Below are positions 43,010 to 53,562 of a DNA stretch of 64,000 bases, one piece after another (the first letter of the stretch is position 1; the number at the start of each line of letters is the position of its first letter). The stretch is from Pseudohoeflea suaedae (GTDB taxonomy: Bacteria; Pseudomonadota; Alphaproteobacteria; Rhizobiales; Rhizobiaceae). The position numbers and the translations under genes were made by a program. The notes beneath the pieces are model-generated. The model had not been told where the DNA came from. It saw only the letters and a program-made list of their open reading frames with translations, and did no database searches. The stretch spans positions 187,501 to 251,500 of the forward strand of contig NZ_SMSI01000003.1 in NCBI RefSeq assembly GCF_004354915.1. Reading direction: 5' to 3'.

Positions 43010-43039
43010 CCGGCCGCCGGGGAAAGCTCCGGCGGCCGG
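43010..43039 (-). terminator. Intercistronic hairpin after sugar-binding-protein gene
   Basis: Perfect 11-bp stem CCGGCCGCCGG/CCGGCGGCCGG with an 8-nt loop, 17 bp past the stop of the binding-protein gene and before the permease gene. Only a short AAAA, not a T-run, follows on the minus strand. A stabiliser/attenuator is more likely than a full terminator, as after the 15522 binding-protein gene. Confidence 0.6.
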
Positions 43040-43056
43040 ATGTTCGGTGACGGGTT

Positions 43057-44289
43057 TCAGTCGGCGTTTTCGATCAGCTCGGCGAAGCGCTCCTGCGCGT
43101 CTTCAGGCGTGATGGACATGTCGCTGAAGAACTCGGTGAACATGCCTTCGATCTGCGTGGCGGTGTCCGGCGTGACCAACTGGTCAGCCGAGGCGATGAC
43201 GTCGCCCTTTTCGAGGATCGCAAGCCCCTTCTTCATGCAGTCGTTGGCCGCATTGAGGTCGACGTCCTTGCGGATCGGCAGGGAGCCCTTCTTGAGGTTG
43301 AAGGCGACCTGCGTCTTGGCGTCGAACATGACGGATGCCAGTTCTTCCTGGGCCGCGCTCTTCTCCTCGTCATTGAGGACGGGGAAATAGAAGGCGTCAC
43401 CATTGGTGGTCAGGAGTGCATTGTCGCCGAGGCCGGGCAGGCAGGTGTAATCCTCGCCGGCGACTTCGCCCGCGACCTGGAATTCACCCTGAGCCCAGTC
43501 ACCCATGACCTGGCCGCCGGCCTTGTCGGTGATGACCATGTTGGTGGCCTGGTTCCAGTCCTGGACATTCGAACCCTCGGACATCTCGCGCGCGTCTGCG
43601 GCTGCCTTGAAGATCTTGGCCGTATCTTCGCTGCGCGCTGCTTCCGCGTCCTTGTCCTGATAGATCTTGTTGTAGAGTTCCTTGCCGCCCAGCGAGATGA
43701 GAAGCACGTCGAACAGACCTCGGCGCTGCCAGGCCTGGCCGCCGAGTGCGAGCGGAACCTTGCCGGCCTCGCGAAGCTTCGGCGCAGCTGCGACGAACTC
43801 TTCCCAGTTGGTCGGAACGGCGACGCCAACATCCTCGAATGCCTTGTTGGAGAGCCACAGCCACTGCCAGGAGTGGATATTGACCGGCACGCAGTAGATC
43901 TTGCCGTCGAGCGTGCAGGATTCGAGCAGCGACGGGGCCGCGACGACGTCCTTCCAGTTTTCCTTCTCGGCGACGCCGGTGAGGTCGCGCATCAGGCCGG
44001 CCTCGACGAGTTCCTGCGCCTGAAGGCCGTGGTTGAACTGGGTGGCGGCCATCGGATCGCCGCCGGTGATGCGGCTGATCATGATCGGGCGGGCTGTCGA
44101 GCCGCCGCCGGCGATGGCGCCATCGACCCACTTGTTGCCGGTCGCGTCAAAGGCCTTGGCCAGTTCGGCAACGGCTGCCGCTTCACCGCCGGAGGTCCAC
44201 CAATGGGTGACTTCGAGGTCGGTGGCGTGGACGGCGGAGGCGGCGAATAGCGCCGTCGTCGCCGCAAATATCATGCGGATGGATTTCAT
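43057..44289 (-). CDS. Sugar ABC transporter substrate-binding protein (glucose/oligosaccharide type)
   Basis: 410 residues of the extracellular solute-binding family 1. Signal peptide residues 1-22 (KSIRMIFAATTALFAASAVHA), then DLEVTHWWTSGGEAAAVAELAKAFDATGNKWVD, which is strongly typical of the GtsA/glucose-mannose binding branch; a disulphide is possible between the Cys in LESCTLDGKIYCVPVN. The ATG at 44289 has GGAGG six bases upstream. First gene of the operon, directly below two LacI-type operators. Actual ligand unknown: a GH43 gene in the operon points to pentose-containing oligosaccharides. Confidence 0.92.
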   Translation of the reverse strand: MKSIRMIFAATTALFAASAVHATDLEVTHWWTSGGEAAAVAELAKAFDATGNKWVDGAIAGGGSTARPIMISRITGGDPMAATQFNHGLQAQELVEAGLMRDLTGVAEKENWKDVVAAPSLLESCTLDGKIYCVPVNIHSWQWLWLSNKAFEDVGVAVPTNWEEFVAAAPKLREAGKVPLALGGQAWQRRGLFDVLLISLGGKELYNKIYQDKDAEAARSEDTAKIFKAAADAREMSEGSNVQDWNQATNMVITDKAGGQVMGDWAQGEFQVAGEVAGEDYTCLPGLGDNALLTTNGDAFYFPVLNDEEKSAAQEELASVMFDAKTQVAFNLKKGSLPIRKDVDLNAANDCMKKGLAILEKGDVIASADQLVTPDTATQIEGMFTEFFSDMSITPEDAQERFAELIENAD

Positions 44290-44347
44290 GTTCTTCCTCC
44301 CTGTTCGAATGGCACCGAAGCTCCCACGACGGTGCACAATCCGTGAA

Positions 44348-44361
44348 TTCAATCGTTTACA
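44348..44361. promoter_or_regulatory. LacI-type operator 1
   Basis: TTCAATCGTTTACA, a CG-centred half-degenerate copy of the site at 44394; its right half TCGTTTACA is identical to the complement of TGTAAACGA there. It lies 59 bp upstream of the binding-protein ATG. Confidence 0.6.
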
Positions 44362-44393
44362 TTGGTATCCTCTTCCCAATTTGTGAAATTCAC

Positions 44394-44407
44394 TGTAAAC
44401 GATTACA
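44394..44407. promoter_or_regulatory. LacI-type operator 2
   Basis: TGTAAACGATTACA, a near-perfect CG-centred palindrome (TGTAA...TTACA), the classical LacI/GalR operator form. It is 46 bp from operator 1, lies in the divergent promoter region and is 80 bp before the regulator's GTG start, so both the sugar operon and the regulator could be controlled. Confidence 0.7.
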
Positions 44408-44487
44408 TACATCATTTGCGCGAATGTGACGCGAGTCAACCCGTCTTTCGAGCAATTTGTACGATAAATGAAAAAGGAATCTCCGGC

Positions 44488-45531
44488 GTGCAGAAGGCGG
44501 CAAGAATCCAGGACGTTGCCCGCGCTGCCGGCGTATCGACCGCGACAGTAAGTCGTGCCTTAAGCAGTCCGGAATTGCTGAGCGAGGCGACGCGGAAACT
44601 GGTTCTCGAAGCCATCCGGTCAACCGGATACCGGGCGAACAAGGCGGCGCGGACCCTGCGGACCCAGAAGGCCGGCGCGGTCCTTGTCCTGGTACCCAAT
44701 CTCGGCAATCCGTTCTTTTCGCAGATTCTCGCGAGCCTCTCCGATGTGTTCATGGGAACCGACTATTCGGTCCTGATCGCGGATACCGAGGAGCACCCGC
44801 CAAGTGACCGCAATCTCATTGATTATTTTCGCGATTCCCGCATCGACGGCATGATTTCCCTGGACGGTGCGCTGACGCTTCAGGAGATGCGCGACTTCCA
44901 TGAGCATGGTGTTGCCAACCGCATCGTTTTCGCCTGCGAGTGGGTGAAGGATTCCGAAATTCCCTCGGTGCGCAGTGACATTGTGCTCGGCGCGCGCCTG
45001 GCGGTGCGACACCTGCATGAACTGGGGCATCGCAAGATCGCCCATGTGGTGGGACCGGAAAAGAACGTCCTTTCACAGGCCCGCAGGCAGGGAGCGCTCG
45101 AGGAGTTCGCCAGGCTCGAGCTCCCCTTTGAAAAGGAGTGGCTCTTGAAGGGCGAATTCTCGCTTGAATGCGGGCGCGACGTGGCCCGACAAATCCTGGC
45201 GATGAACAATCGCCCGACAGCGGTCTGCTGTTCTTCCGATCAGGTGGCCTTCGGCCTCATCGCAACCCTGACCGCCGAGGGCGTCAGGGTGCCGGACGAT
45301 ATTTCCGTCGTTGGCTTTGACGATATCGAATTGTCGGAGTTCTACGTTCCGGCGCTCACCACGATCCGTCAGAACCGCTCAGCGCTCGGCGAGCGCGCAG
45401 CCTCATTGCTCATGAACCGCATTACGCCGCGGCCGATCGCGGCAGAGGAAGAGCCGTCATCGGCGGACGCGCTCGTGGTGGTCGATGTCGAACTGGTGGA
45501 GCGTGCCAGCACCGCCCCGCCAAGGGCGTAG
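44488..45531 (+). CDS. LacI family transcriptional regulator
   Basis: 347 residues. N-terminal LacI HTH ARIQDVARAAGVSTATVSRALSSPELLSEATR (residues 5-35) with hinge YRANKAARTLRTQKA, then a periplasmic-binding-like core (GAVLVLVPNLGNPFFSQIL, ISVVGFDDIELSEFYVPALTTIRQN). The GTG at 44488 is chosen because AAGGA lies nine bases upstream and it places the HTH at the N-terminus; the frame is open back to 44362 with 42 extra residues unlike the family. Divergent from the sugar operon, with two operators between. Confidence 0.92.
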   Translation: MQKAARIQDVARAAGVSTATVSRALSSPELLSEATRKLVLEAIRSTGYRANKAARTLRTQKAGAVLVLVPNLGNPFFSQILASLSDVFMGTDYSVLIADTEEHPPSDRNLIDYFRDSRIDGMISLDGALTLQEMRDFHEHGVANRIVFACEWVKDSEIPSVRSDIVLGARLAVRHLHELGHRKIAHVVGPEKNVLSQARRQGALEEFARLELPFEKEWLLKGEFSLECGRDVARQILAMNNRPTAVCCSSDQVAFGLIATLTAEGVRVPDDISVVGFDDIELSEFYVPALTTIRQNRSALGERAASLLMNRITPRPIAAEEEPSSADALVVVDVELVERASTAPPRA

Positions 45532-45610
45532 GCAAGGTCTTGCATCGATCCTCGGCGAAGCGTGATCGGTCCGCCAATTGACAAGATGCTTTCCGGCGCG
45601 CAGTCTCCCC

Positions 45611-48476
<2,866 letters not shown>

Positions 48477-48480
<4 letters not shown>

Positions 48481-49133
48481 AGCTGTTCGATCTCTCGCTC
48501 TATCTCGTTCTCGATCCGGGCCTCTGCGCCCGGACCGGAATGGTCGAGACCGCCCGCCGCGCCGTGGCGGGCGGAGCGACCATGGTGCAGTTGCGCGACA
48601 AGGAGGCTTCGAGCGAGCGCATGGTACGCACAGGCCATGCGCTCAAATCTGCGCTCTCGGGCACTGGCGCGAAGCTGATCGTCAATGATGACGTGGAGGC
48701 CGCACTCGCGATCGGTGCGGATGGCGTTCAAATCGGACAATCCGACTGGAGCGCCACGGACGCCCGGGCACGCCTCGGCCCGGCGGCAATCATCGGCGTC
48801 ACGGTGGAGACGCCGGAACTGGCGCGCCTCGTCGATCCGGAGGTGGTCGACTATGTGGGCGCCGGACCGGTTTTTGCCACGTCAACCAAGCCCGATCACA
48901 AGCAGCCGGTGGGTTTTGCCGGCCTGGCGGCGCAGGTTGCCGCGAGCCCGGTTCCAGCCGTGGCAATCGGCGGGCTGAAGGCCGAGCATGTGACGGAGGT
49001 GCTTGCGGCCGGGGCCGAGGGGATCGCCGTGGTGTCCGCGATCTGCGGTCAGCCGGATCCGGAACGCGCGGCGCGGTCGCTATGGGCGGAAATCGCCGTT
49101 GTCCGGTGGCTGGGCGAGGGCCACAGCGCATGA
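48477..49133 (+). CDS. thiE: Thiamine phosphate synthase ThiE
   Basis: 218 residues. Joins HMP-PP and thiazole phosphate to thiamine phosphate. Motifs GATMVQLRDKEASSE, KLIVNDDVEAALAIGADGVQIGQSD, IIGVTVET and DYVGAGPVFATSTKPDH, ending AIGGLKAEHVTEVLAAGAEGIAVVSAI, all typical. Its last 85 bp overlap the 3' end of the convergent thiD gene. Co-transcribed with thiC and thiM. Confidence 0.97.
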
Positions 49134-49924
49134 AAATGGTGCAGGGGACCGTGTCCCCTGCCCACATCGAGCTGATCCGATGCGGCGAGGGCCGCATGAA
49201 GATAGGATTTGGCCAGGCGGACCGCCTCGATCACCGGATATCGTGGAAGAAGCGCCGCTATCGCCGAGGACAGGGTGCAGCCCGTGCCGTGATCGTTGCG
49301 CGTCGCGATGCGGGGCGCTGAAAGGATGATCGTTCCATCGCTGCCATGGAGCAGGTCGTTGCTCTCGTCACTGCCGGCCAGATGCCCGCCCTTGAGCAGG
49401 ACCCATTTCGCCCCGAGCGAGAGAAGTTCGGGCAGGGCGGCTTGCATGTCGCCGGACGTCCAGTCGCCTCCCGCGCGTCCGAGAAGCACCCCGGCTTCCG
49501 GCAGGTTCGGCGTGATCAGTGTCGAGAGCGGAACCAGCAGTTCGCGGATGGCGGCAACCGCATCCTCGTCGAGAAGCCCATCTCCGCTCTTGGCGACCAT
49601 CACCGGATCGAGCACGACCGCGCCGATCTCATGCCGGCGCAGCCTCCCGGCGATCGCTTCCACGATCCTCGCATTCGCGACCATGCCGATCTTTACGGCG
49701 TCGATCCTTACGTCCTCGCAGACCGCATCGATCTGGTCGGCGACGAAGGCGGGTTCGAGCGCGACATAGGAGCGGACGCCTTGCGTGTTCTGCGCCACCA
49801 CGGCGGTGATCGCGGAGGTCGCATAAGCGCCGAGTGCGGAGAATGTCTTGATATCGGCCTGAATGCCCGCGCCACCGGAAGGGTCGGTGCCGGCAATGGT
49901 GAGAATGTTCGGGATGGTCTGCAT
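49049..49924 (-). CDS. thiD: Bifunctional hydroxymethylpyrimidine/phosphomethylpyrimidine kinase ThiD (C-terminally extended)
   Basis: 291 residues. Phosphorylates HMP and HMP-P. Motifs IPNILTIAGTDPSGGAGIQADIKTFSALGAYA, VKIGMVAN, VLDPVMVAKSGDGLL, TPNLPEAGVLLG, WVLLKGGHL and NDHGTGCTLSSAIAA. The family normally ends soon after the GHGPLHHFHALW stretch (about residue 266); here about 23 extra residues follow, encoded opposite the 3' end of thiE. The ATG at 49924 has AGAGG five bases upstream. Separate transcript from thiC-thiM-thiE, under its own TPP riboswitch. Confidence 0.95.
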   Translation of the reverse strand: MQTIPNILTIAGTDPSGGAGIQADIKTFSALGAYATSAITAVVAQNTQGVRSYVALEPAFVADQIDAVCEDVRIDAVKIGMVANARIVEAIAGRLRRHEIGAVVLDPVMVAKSGDGLLDEDAVAAIRELLVPLSTLITPNLPEAGVLLGRAGGDWTSGDMQAALPELLSLGAKWVLLKGGHLAGSDESNDLLHGSDGTIILSAPRIATRNDHGTGCTLSSAIAALLPRYPVIEAVRLAKSYLHAALAASDQLDVGRGHGPLHHFHALWPSPSHRTTAISAHSDRAARSGSG

Positions 49925-49964
49925 GGCGGCCTCTTTCACGAGGCCGGCAAAGGCGGAAAAGCGC

Positions 49965-50085
49965 TGTGCTCCCGTCCCTTCGCCGGCATGATCCGGATCA
50001 GGTTCGAAGGGTCACTGCGCCGCGCGCCGAAAATCGGCGAGCCGTCAGTTTCTCAGCCCCCTGCCGGGGCTCCCCTGGGTACAGT
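49965..50085 (-). ncRNA. TPP riboswitch (THI element) upstream of thiD
   Basis: On the minus strand: GGGGGCTGAGAAACTGACGG (CTGAGA complement at 50051-50056), a short optional helix GCCGATTTTCGGC, then GTGACCCTTCGAACCTGATC and CCGGCGAAGGGACGGGAGCA. All conserved THI-box blocks are present. It ends about 40 bp before the thiD ATG, a spacing that fits direct occlusion of the ribosome site by an anti-Shine-Dalgarno switch. Confidence 0.92.
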
Positions 50086-50130
50086 CGAAGGTAACAGGCT
50101 TTGCCCGCAGTTCAATGGCGGGCGGGAAGA

Positions 50131-50952
50131 TCAGCCGACGAAGGCGCGCTCGATAACAAACTCGGCCGGCGCATTGTTGGCGCCCTCGGTCAGGCCAAAG
50201 CTTTCGGCAAGTGCCTTCAGTTCCTTGGTCATCTCGATCGAGCCGCAGATCATGATGCGGTCGACCGCCGGATCGAAGGGCTCGGTGCCGAGATCGGTAA
50301 ACAGCGAGCCATCGGCGATCTTCGAGGTGATACGGCCCATCCGCTCATGGGGTTCGCGGGTCGTCGTCGCATAATGGGTGAAGTGTTCCCGGGCAAACTC
50401 GCCGATCAGCGGATCATTGGCGATTGCGTCCGCCAGTTCCTGCCCATAGGCCAGTTCCCCGACATCGCGGCAGGTGTGGGTCAGAACCACGTCCTCGAAC
50501 TTCTCATAGGTTTCGGGGTCGCGGGCGAGGCTGGCGAACGGGGCAATGCCGGTACCGGTCGAGAGCATCCACAAGCGGCGGCCCGGGGTCAGCGCGTCGA
50601 GCACCAGCGTGCCGGTCGACTTCGGCCGCAATAACAGGGTATCGCCCGGCTGGATCAACTGGAGATGCTGGGTCAGCGGACCGTTCTCGACCTTGATCGA
50701 GAAGAATTCGAGCTCCTCATCCCAGGAGGGGCTGGCGATCGAATAGGCGCGGTAGACAGGCTTTTCGGCGTTCGGCAGGCCGATCATGGCGAATTCGCCG
50801 GACCGGAAGCGGAAGGACTGCGGCCGGGTGGTGCGGAACGAGAACAGCCGGTCGGTGTAATGTTTCACCGAAAGGATCGTTTCAGCGTGTACGCCAGCCG
50901 GAATCGGGAATTGCGGTTGCTCGTTTCCGGTGGTCTTGACCTGAATGTTCAT
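50131..50952 (-). CDS. fpr: Ferredoxin--NADP(+) reductase
   Basis: 273 residues, the bacterial FPR subclass. FAD motif VYRAYSIASPSWDEELEFFSIKV (RxYS), substrate region GPLTQHLQLIQPGDTLLLRPK, NADP motif MLSTGTGIAPFASLARDPETYEKFEDVVLTHTCR and ICGSIEMTKEL; C-terminal FVIERAFVG is typical of the class. Moves electrons between NADPH and ferredoxin or flavodoxin. Monocistronic as far as visible; the long spacer above it (50953-51394) should hold its promoter. Confidence 0.95.
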   Translation of the reverse strand: MNIQVKTTGNEQPQFPIPAGVHAETILSVKHYTDRLFSFRTTRPQSFRFRSGEFAMIGLPNAEKPVYRAYSIASPSWDEELEFFSIKVENGPLTQHLQLIQPGDTLLLRPKSTGTLVLDALTPGRRLWMLSTGTGIAPFASLARDPETYEKFEDVVLTHTCRDVGELAYGQELADAIANDPLIGEFAREHFTHYATTTREPHERMGRITSKIADGSLFTDLGTEPFDPAVDRIMICGSIEMTKELKALAESFGLTEGANNAPAEFVIERAFVG

Positions 50953-51394
50953 CTCAACTCGTCCCTGGATGCGCCATTCCGTAAGCGCGTGTTCGTTCGG
51001 TGATCCGGGTTTCCCCGGGCGTCACTTCGTACCGATCATGTCGCCAGATAACGGAGGTTCTCCGCGCGGCTTCGATAGCGGCTTTCGCACCTGCACACAA
51101 GACGTCCCGACCATTTGAAACTGCGGCCGTTGGTCCCGTCTGGCAGGTGCGGGCGCATAATGGGGGCGAGTTGATCGCCAGGACAGGAACCAAATTCTCC
51201 CGATGGGGGCGTGGTTGAAAAGTATCGTTCGAGGACAAGCCCGTCAGTGAGTATGACCGGCCTCTCGCGGTCCTGACGCCGCCGAACGATCATTTTCACG
51301 ATAAGCGGATTTGCCGCGCAGGCTTCCCGGGGGCTTGATCCCCGACGGTCATCGCATGGACATGTCTGAAAATCCTCCGGATCGAGCTGGGCTG
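50953..51394. other. Gene-poor spacer upstream of the ferredoxin reductase gene
   Basis: About 440 bp in which no reading frame has convincing codon use or a recognisable product. Short frames exist on both strands (for example minus 50954-51238) but look random. The region probably holds the promoter of the ferredoxin reductase and may contain decayed coding DNA, given the truncated GntR gene next to it. Confidence 0.5.
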
Positions 51395-51553
51395 CTACAT
51401 CGCGGCGGTCTGGCGGTCACGATCGTAAGCGGCCTGGACGAGTGTCCGCATGACGGCGAGGCCGAAGCCTCGCGGGTTGTTCCTGATCAGCCGATCGATG
51501 GTGACTGCCCGCTCCGCGGTCCAGTCGAGATAGTCCTCCTCCGCAATCCGCAT
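51395..51553 (-). CDS. Possible small protein, 52 residues
   Basis: Frame from ATG 51553 giving a polar helical peptide beginning MRIAEEDYLDWTAERAV, with IRNNPRGFGLAVMRTLVQ near the middle. Codon use is GC-rich at third positions, as in the neighbouring genes, and GGGGCAACG precedes the ATG. I recognise no family. The opposite strand carries a frame that looks like a shadow. Moderate to low confidence that it is expressed. Confidence 0.4.
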   Translation of the reverse strand: MRIAEEDYLDWTAERAVTIDRLIRNNPRGFGLAVMRTLVQAAYDRDRQTAAM

Positions 51554-51596
51554 CGTTGCCCCGAAACAAAATCGTATAGGATACAGGATTGTATTG

Positions 51597-51764
51597 ATGC
51601 GAGCATTGTGTCTGATGTTCCACTCGCGGGTGACCGAGGAGGCACTCAACGGACATGACGATCTGCTGGCGGCCTTTGCCGCGGGCGACGCGGACTGGGC
51701 GGAGAAGGCGATGCGGGTCCATATCGAATGCTCGCGCGACCGCCTGCTTCTGGCTTTCGAATGA
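51597..51764 (+). pseudogene. Remnant of a GntR/FadR-type (FCD) regulator, C-terminal end only
   Basis: In-frame MRALCLMFHSRVTEEAL, then HDDLLAAFAAGDADWAEKAM and RVHIECSRDRLLLAFE with a stop at 51762. This is the last helix pair of an FCD effector domain (the usual EH..l..A...gDa..Ae.am..Hi..sr.rll). No winged HTH or the rest of the domain lies upstream, where the small minus-strand frame and the spacer are found instead. It is best read as the 3' end of a deleted regulator gene. The ATG at 51597 may be chance. Confidence 0.6.
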
Positions 51765-51871
51765 GGAGTTGTCCCCGGGCCTGAAAGCGTCGCTTGCGCG
51801 GCCCGGGTGATTTTTGAGACCAGCGGACGGGACGGGAGCCTGACCGCGACCATTCAACAGGAGGAGTGAGA

Positions 51872-52465
51872 ATGGCTGGCAAGAAAATCCTGATGCTCAC
51901 CGGTGAATTCACCGAAGAATACGAAATCTTCGTCTACCAGCAGGCGATGGAGGCGGTGGGCCATACCGTCCACGTCGTCTGTCCCGACAAGAAGGCCGGC
52001 GAGGTGATCAAGACCTCGCTGCACGACTTCGAGGGCGACCAGACCTATACCGAGAAGATGGGCCACTACGCGCTCATCAACAAGACGTTCTCGGAAGCCG
52101 AGAACGAGCTGGACCAGTACCACGCCGTCTATTGCGCGGGTGGACGCGGGCCGGAATATATCCGCACCGACAAGCGCATCCAGGCCATGGTGAAGCACTT
52201 CCACGAAACGGAGAAGCCGATCTTCACGATCTGCCATGGTGTCCAGATACTCGTGGCCGTCGATGGCGTGGTGCGGGGCAAGAAGGTGGCCGCGCTCGGC
52301 GCCTGCGAGCCCGAAGTCACACTCGCCGGCGGCACCTATATCGATCTGTCGCCGACGGAAGCCTATGTGGACGGCACGATGGTTTCAGCGAAGGGATGGA
52401 CGGCTCTTGCCGCCTTCATCCGGGAATGTCTCAAGGTGCTGGGCACGGAGATCAGACACACCTGA
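51872..52465 (+). CDS. DJ-1/PfpI family protein
   Basis: 197 residues. DJ-1/PfpI glutamine-amidotransferase-like fold: KKILMLTGEFTEEYEIFVYQQAMEAVGHTVHVV, the strand YHAVYCAGGRGPEYIR and the nucleophile elbow PIFTICHGVQILVA with the conserved Cys followed by His-Gly. Members act as chaperones, deglycases or amidases; which one applies here cannot be told. The ATG at 51872 follows GGAGGAGTGAGA. Monocistronic, ended by a strong terminator. Confidence 0.9.
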   Translation: MAGKKILMLTGEFTEEYEIFVYQQAMEAVGHTVHVVCPDKKAGEVIKTSLHDFEGDQTYTEKMGHYALINKTFSEAENELDQYHAVYCAGGRGPEYIRTDKRIQAMVKHFHETEKPIFTICHGVQILVAVDGVVRGKKVAALGACEPEVTLAGGTYIDLSPTEAYVDGTMVSAKGWTALAAFIRECLKVLGTEIRHT

Positions 52466-52495
52466 CCGGGTTGCCGCTCGCCCGGACAGAGAAGG

Positions 52496-52524
52496 CCCCG
52501 GTGGCTCGTTCCACCGGGGTTTTT
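52496..52524 (+). terminator. Rho-independent terminator
   Basis: Perfect 9-bp stem CCCCGGTGG/CCACCGGGG, 6-nt loop CTCGTT, followed by TTTTT. It lies 31 bp after the DJ-1/PfpI gene and just before the end of the convergent polyphosphate kinase gene. The clearest intrinsic terminator in the window. Confidence 0.9.
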
Positions 52525-52541
52525 CGTGCGCGACCGCAGGG

Positions 52542-53462
52542 TCAGTACTTGTCGGGAACGTAAAGTTCCGACGGCAGGATGCGGCGCTCGTAATCCTCGT
52601 TGAAGACGCGCTCCGGAAGGTCGATCGGCTCGTCGGGGACCTCTTCGTAGGGAAACAGCGACAGAAGGTGATCCATGCAGTTGAGCCGCGCGCGCTTCTT
52701 GTCGTTGCCTTCCACGATGTACCAGGGGGCTTCGGGCATGTTGGTGCGCTCGAGCATTTCTTCCTTGGCCTTGGTGTAATCCTCCCAGCGCACGCGGGAC
52801 TGCAGATCCATGGGGGACAGCTTCCACTGCTTGAGCGGATCGTGCACCCGCATGAGGAAGCGCAGCTGCTGCTCTTCGTCGGTGATGGAGAACCAGTACT
52901 TGACGAGAAGGATGCCGTCGCGGGCGAGCATGCGCTCGAATTCAGGCACGTCCTTGAAAAACTGCTCGACCTCGTCGTCATTGGCAAATCCCATGACGCG
53001 CTCGACGCCGGCGCGGTTGTACCAGGACCGGTCGAACAGCACGATTTCGCCGCCCGCCGGGAGGTGGGGCACATAGCGCTGGAAGTACCATTGCGTCTTC
53101 TCGCGGTCCGACGGGGCGGGGAGGGCGACGACGCGAACGACACGGGGATTGAGCCGCTGGGTGATGCGCTTGATCACGCCGCCCTTGCCGGCGGCGTCAC
53201 GACCCTCGAAGAGCACGACGACGCGCTTCTTGTGATGAATGACCCAGTCCTGCAGCTTGATGAGCTCGGCCTGGAGTTTCAGCAGGGCCTGGAAATACTG
53301 ACGCCGCGGCATGGTCTCGCCATGGGCGCGGTCGTAGATCTTGCGGATCTCCATGGACAGAATGGCGTCTTCGAGCTCGATCTCGTAATCCTCGTCGAGC
53401 GTGTCCTCGAGTTCCACCTCCAGCCAGTCCTTCGTCTGGTGGCGCTGCTCGGGCTCGTCCAT
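52542..53462 (-). CDS. ppk2: Polyphosphate kinase 2 (PPK2)
   Basis: 306 residues, single-domain class I PPK2. Uses polyphosphate to phosphorylate nucleoside diphosphates, or the reverse. Walker A VVVLFEGRDAAGKGGVIKRI, Walker B/lid EIVLFDRSWYNRAGVERVMGF, then KYWFSITDEEQQLRFLMR and PWYIVEGNDKKRARLN, all diagnostic. An acidic N-terminal stretch (EVELEDTLDEDYEIELED) precedes the kinase core. The ATG at 53462 has GGAGA six bases upstream. It lies near a PHO-box-controlled phosphate-scavenging gene. Confidence 0.96.
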   Translation of the reverse strand: MDEPEQRHQTKDWLEVELEDTLDEDYEIELEDAILSMEIRKIYDRAHGETMPRRQYFQALLKLQAELIKLQDWVIHHKKRVVVLFEGRDAAGKGGVIKRITQRLNPRVVRVVALPAPSDREKTQWYFQRYVPHLPAGGEIVLFDRSWYNRAGVERVMGFANDDEVEQFFKDVPEFERMLARDGILLVKYWFSITDEEQQLRFLMRVHDPLKQWKLSPMDLQSRVRWEDYTKAKEEMLERTNMPEAPWYIVEGNDKKRARLNCMDHLLSLFPYEEVPDEPIDLPERVFNEDYERRILPSELYVPDKY

Positions 53463-53562
53463 CGTCTGTCTCCATTTGCCGCTGTGATTCCTGCCGCCTC
53501 GATAATATGCCTTCCATTGCAGTTTTATGACAACCGCGCGGGAGGCCTGTCGTCGCGCGGTC

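Noticed and set aside
50954-51299. Minus-strand frames of 94 and 87 codons
   Set aside because: No family resemblance, poor codon use, and no convincing ribosome-binding site; treated as spacer.
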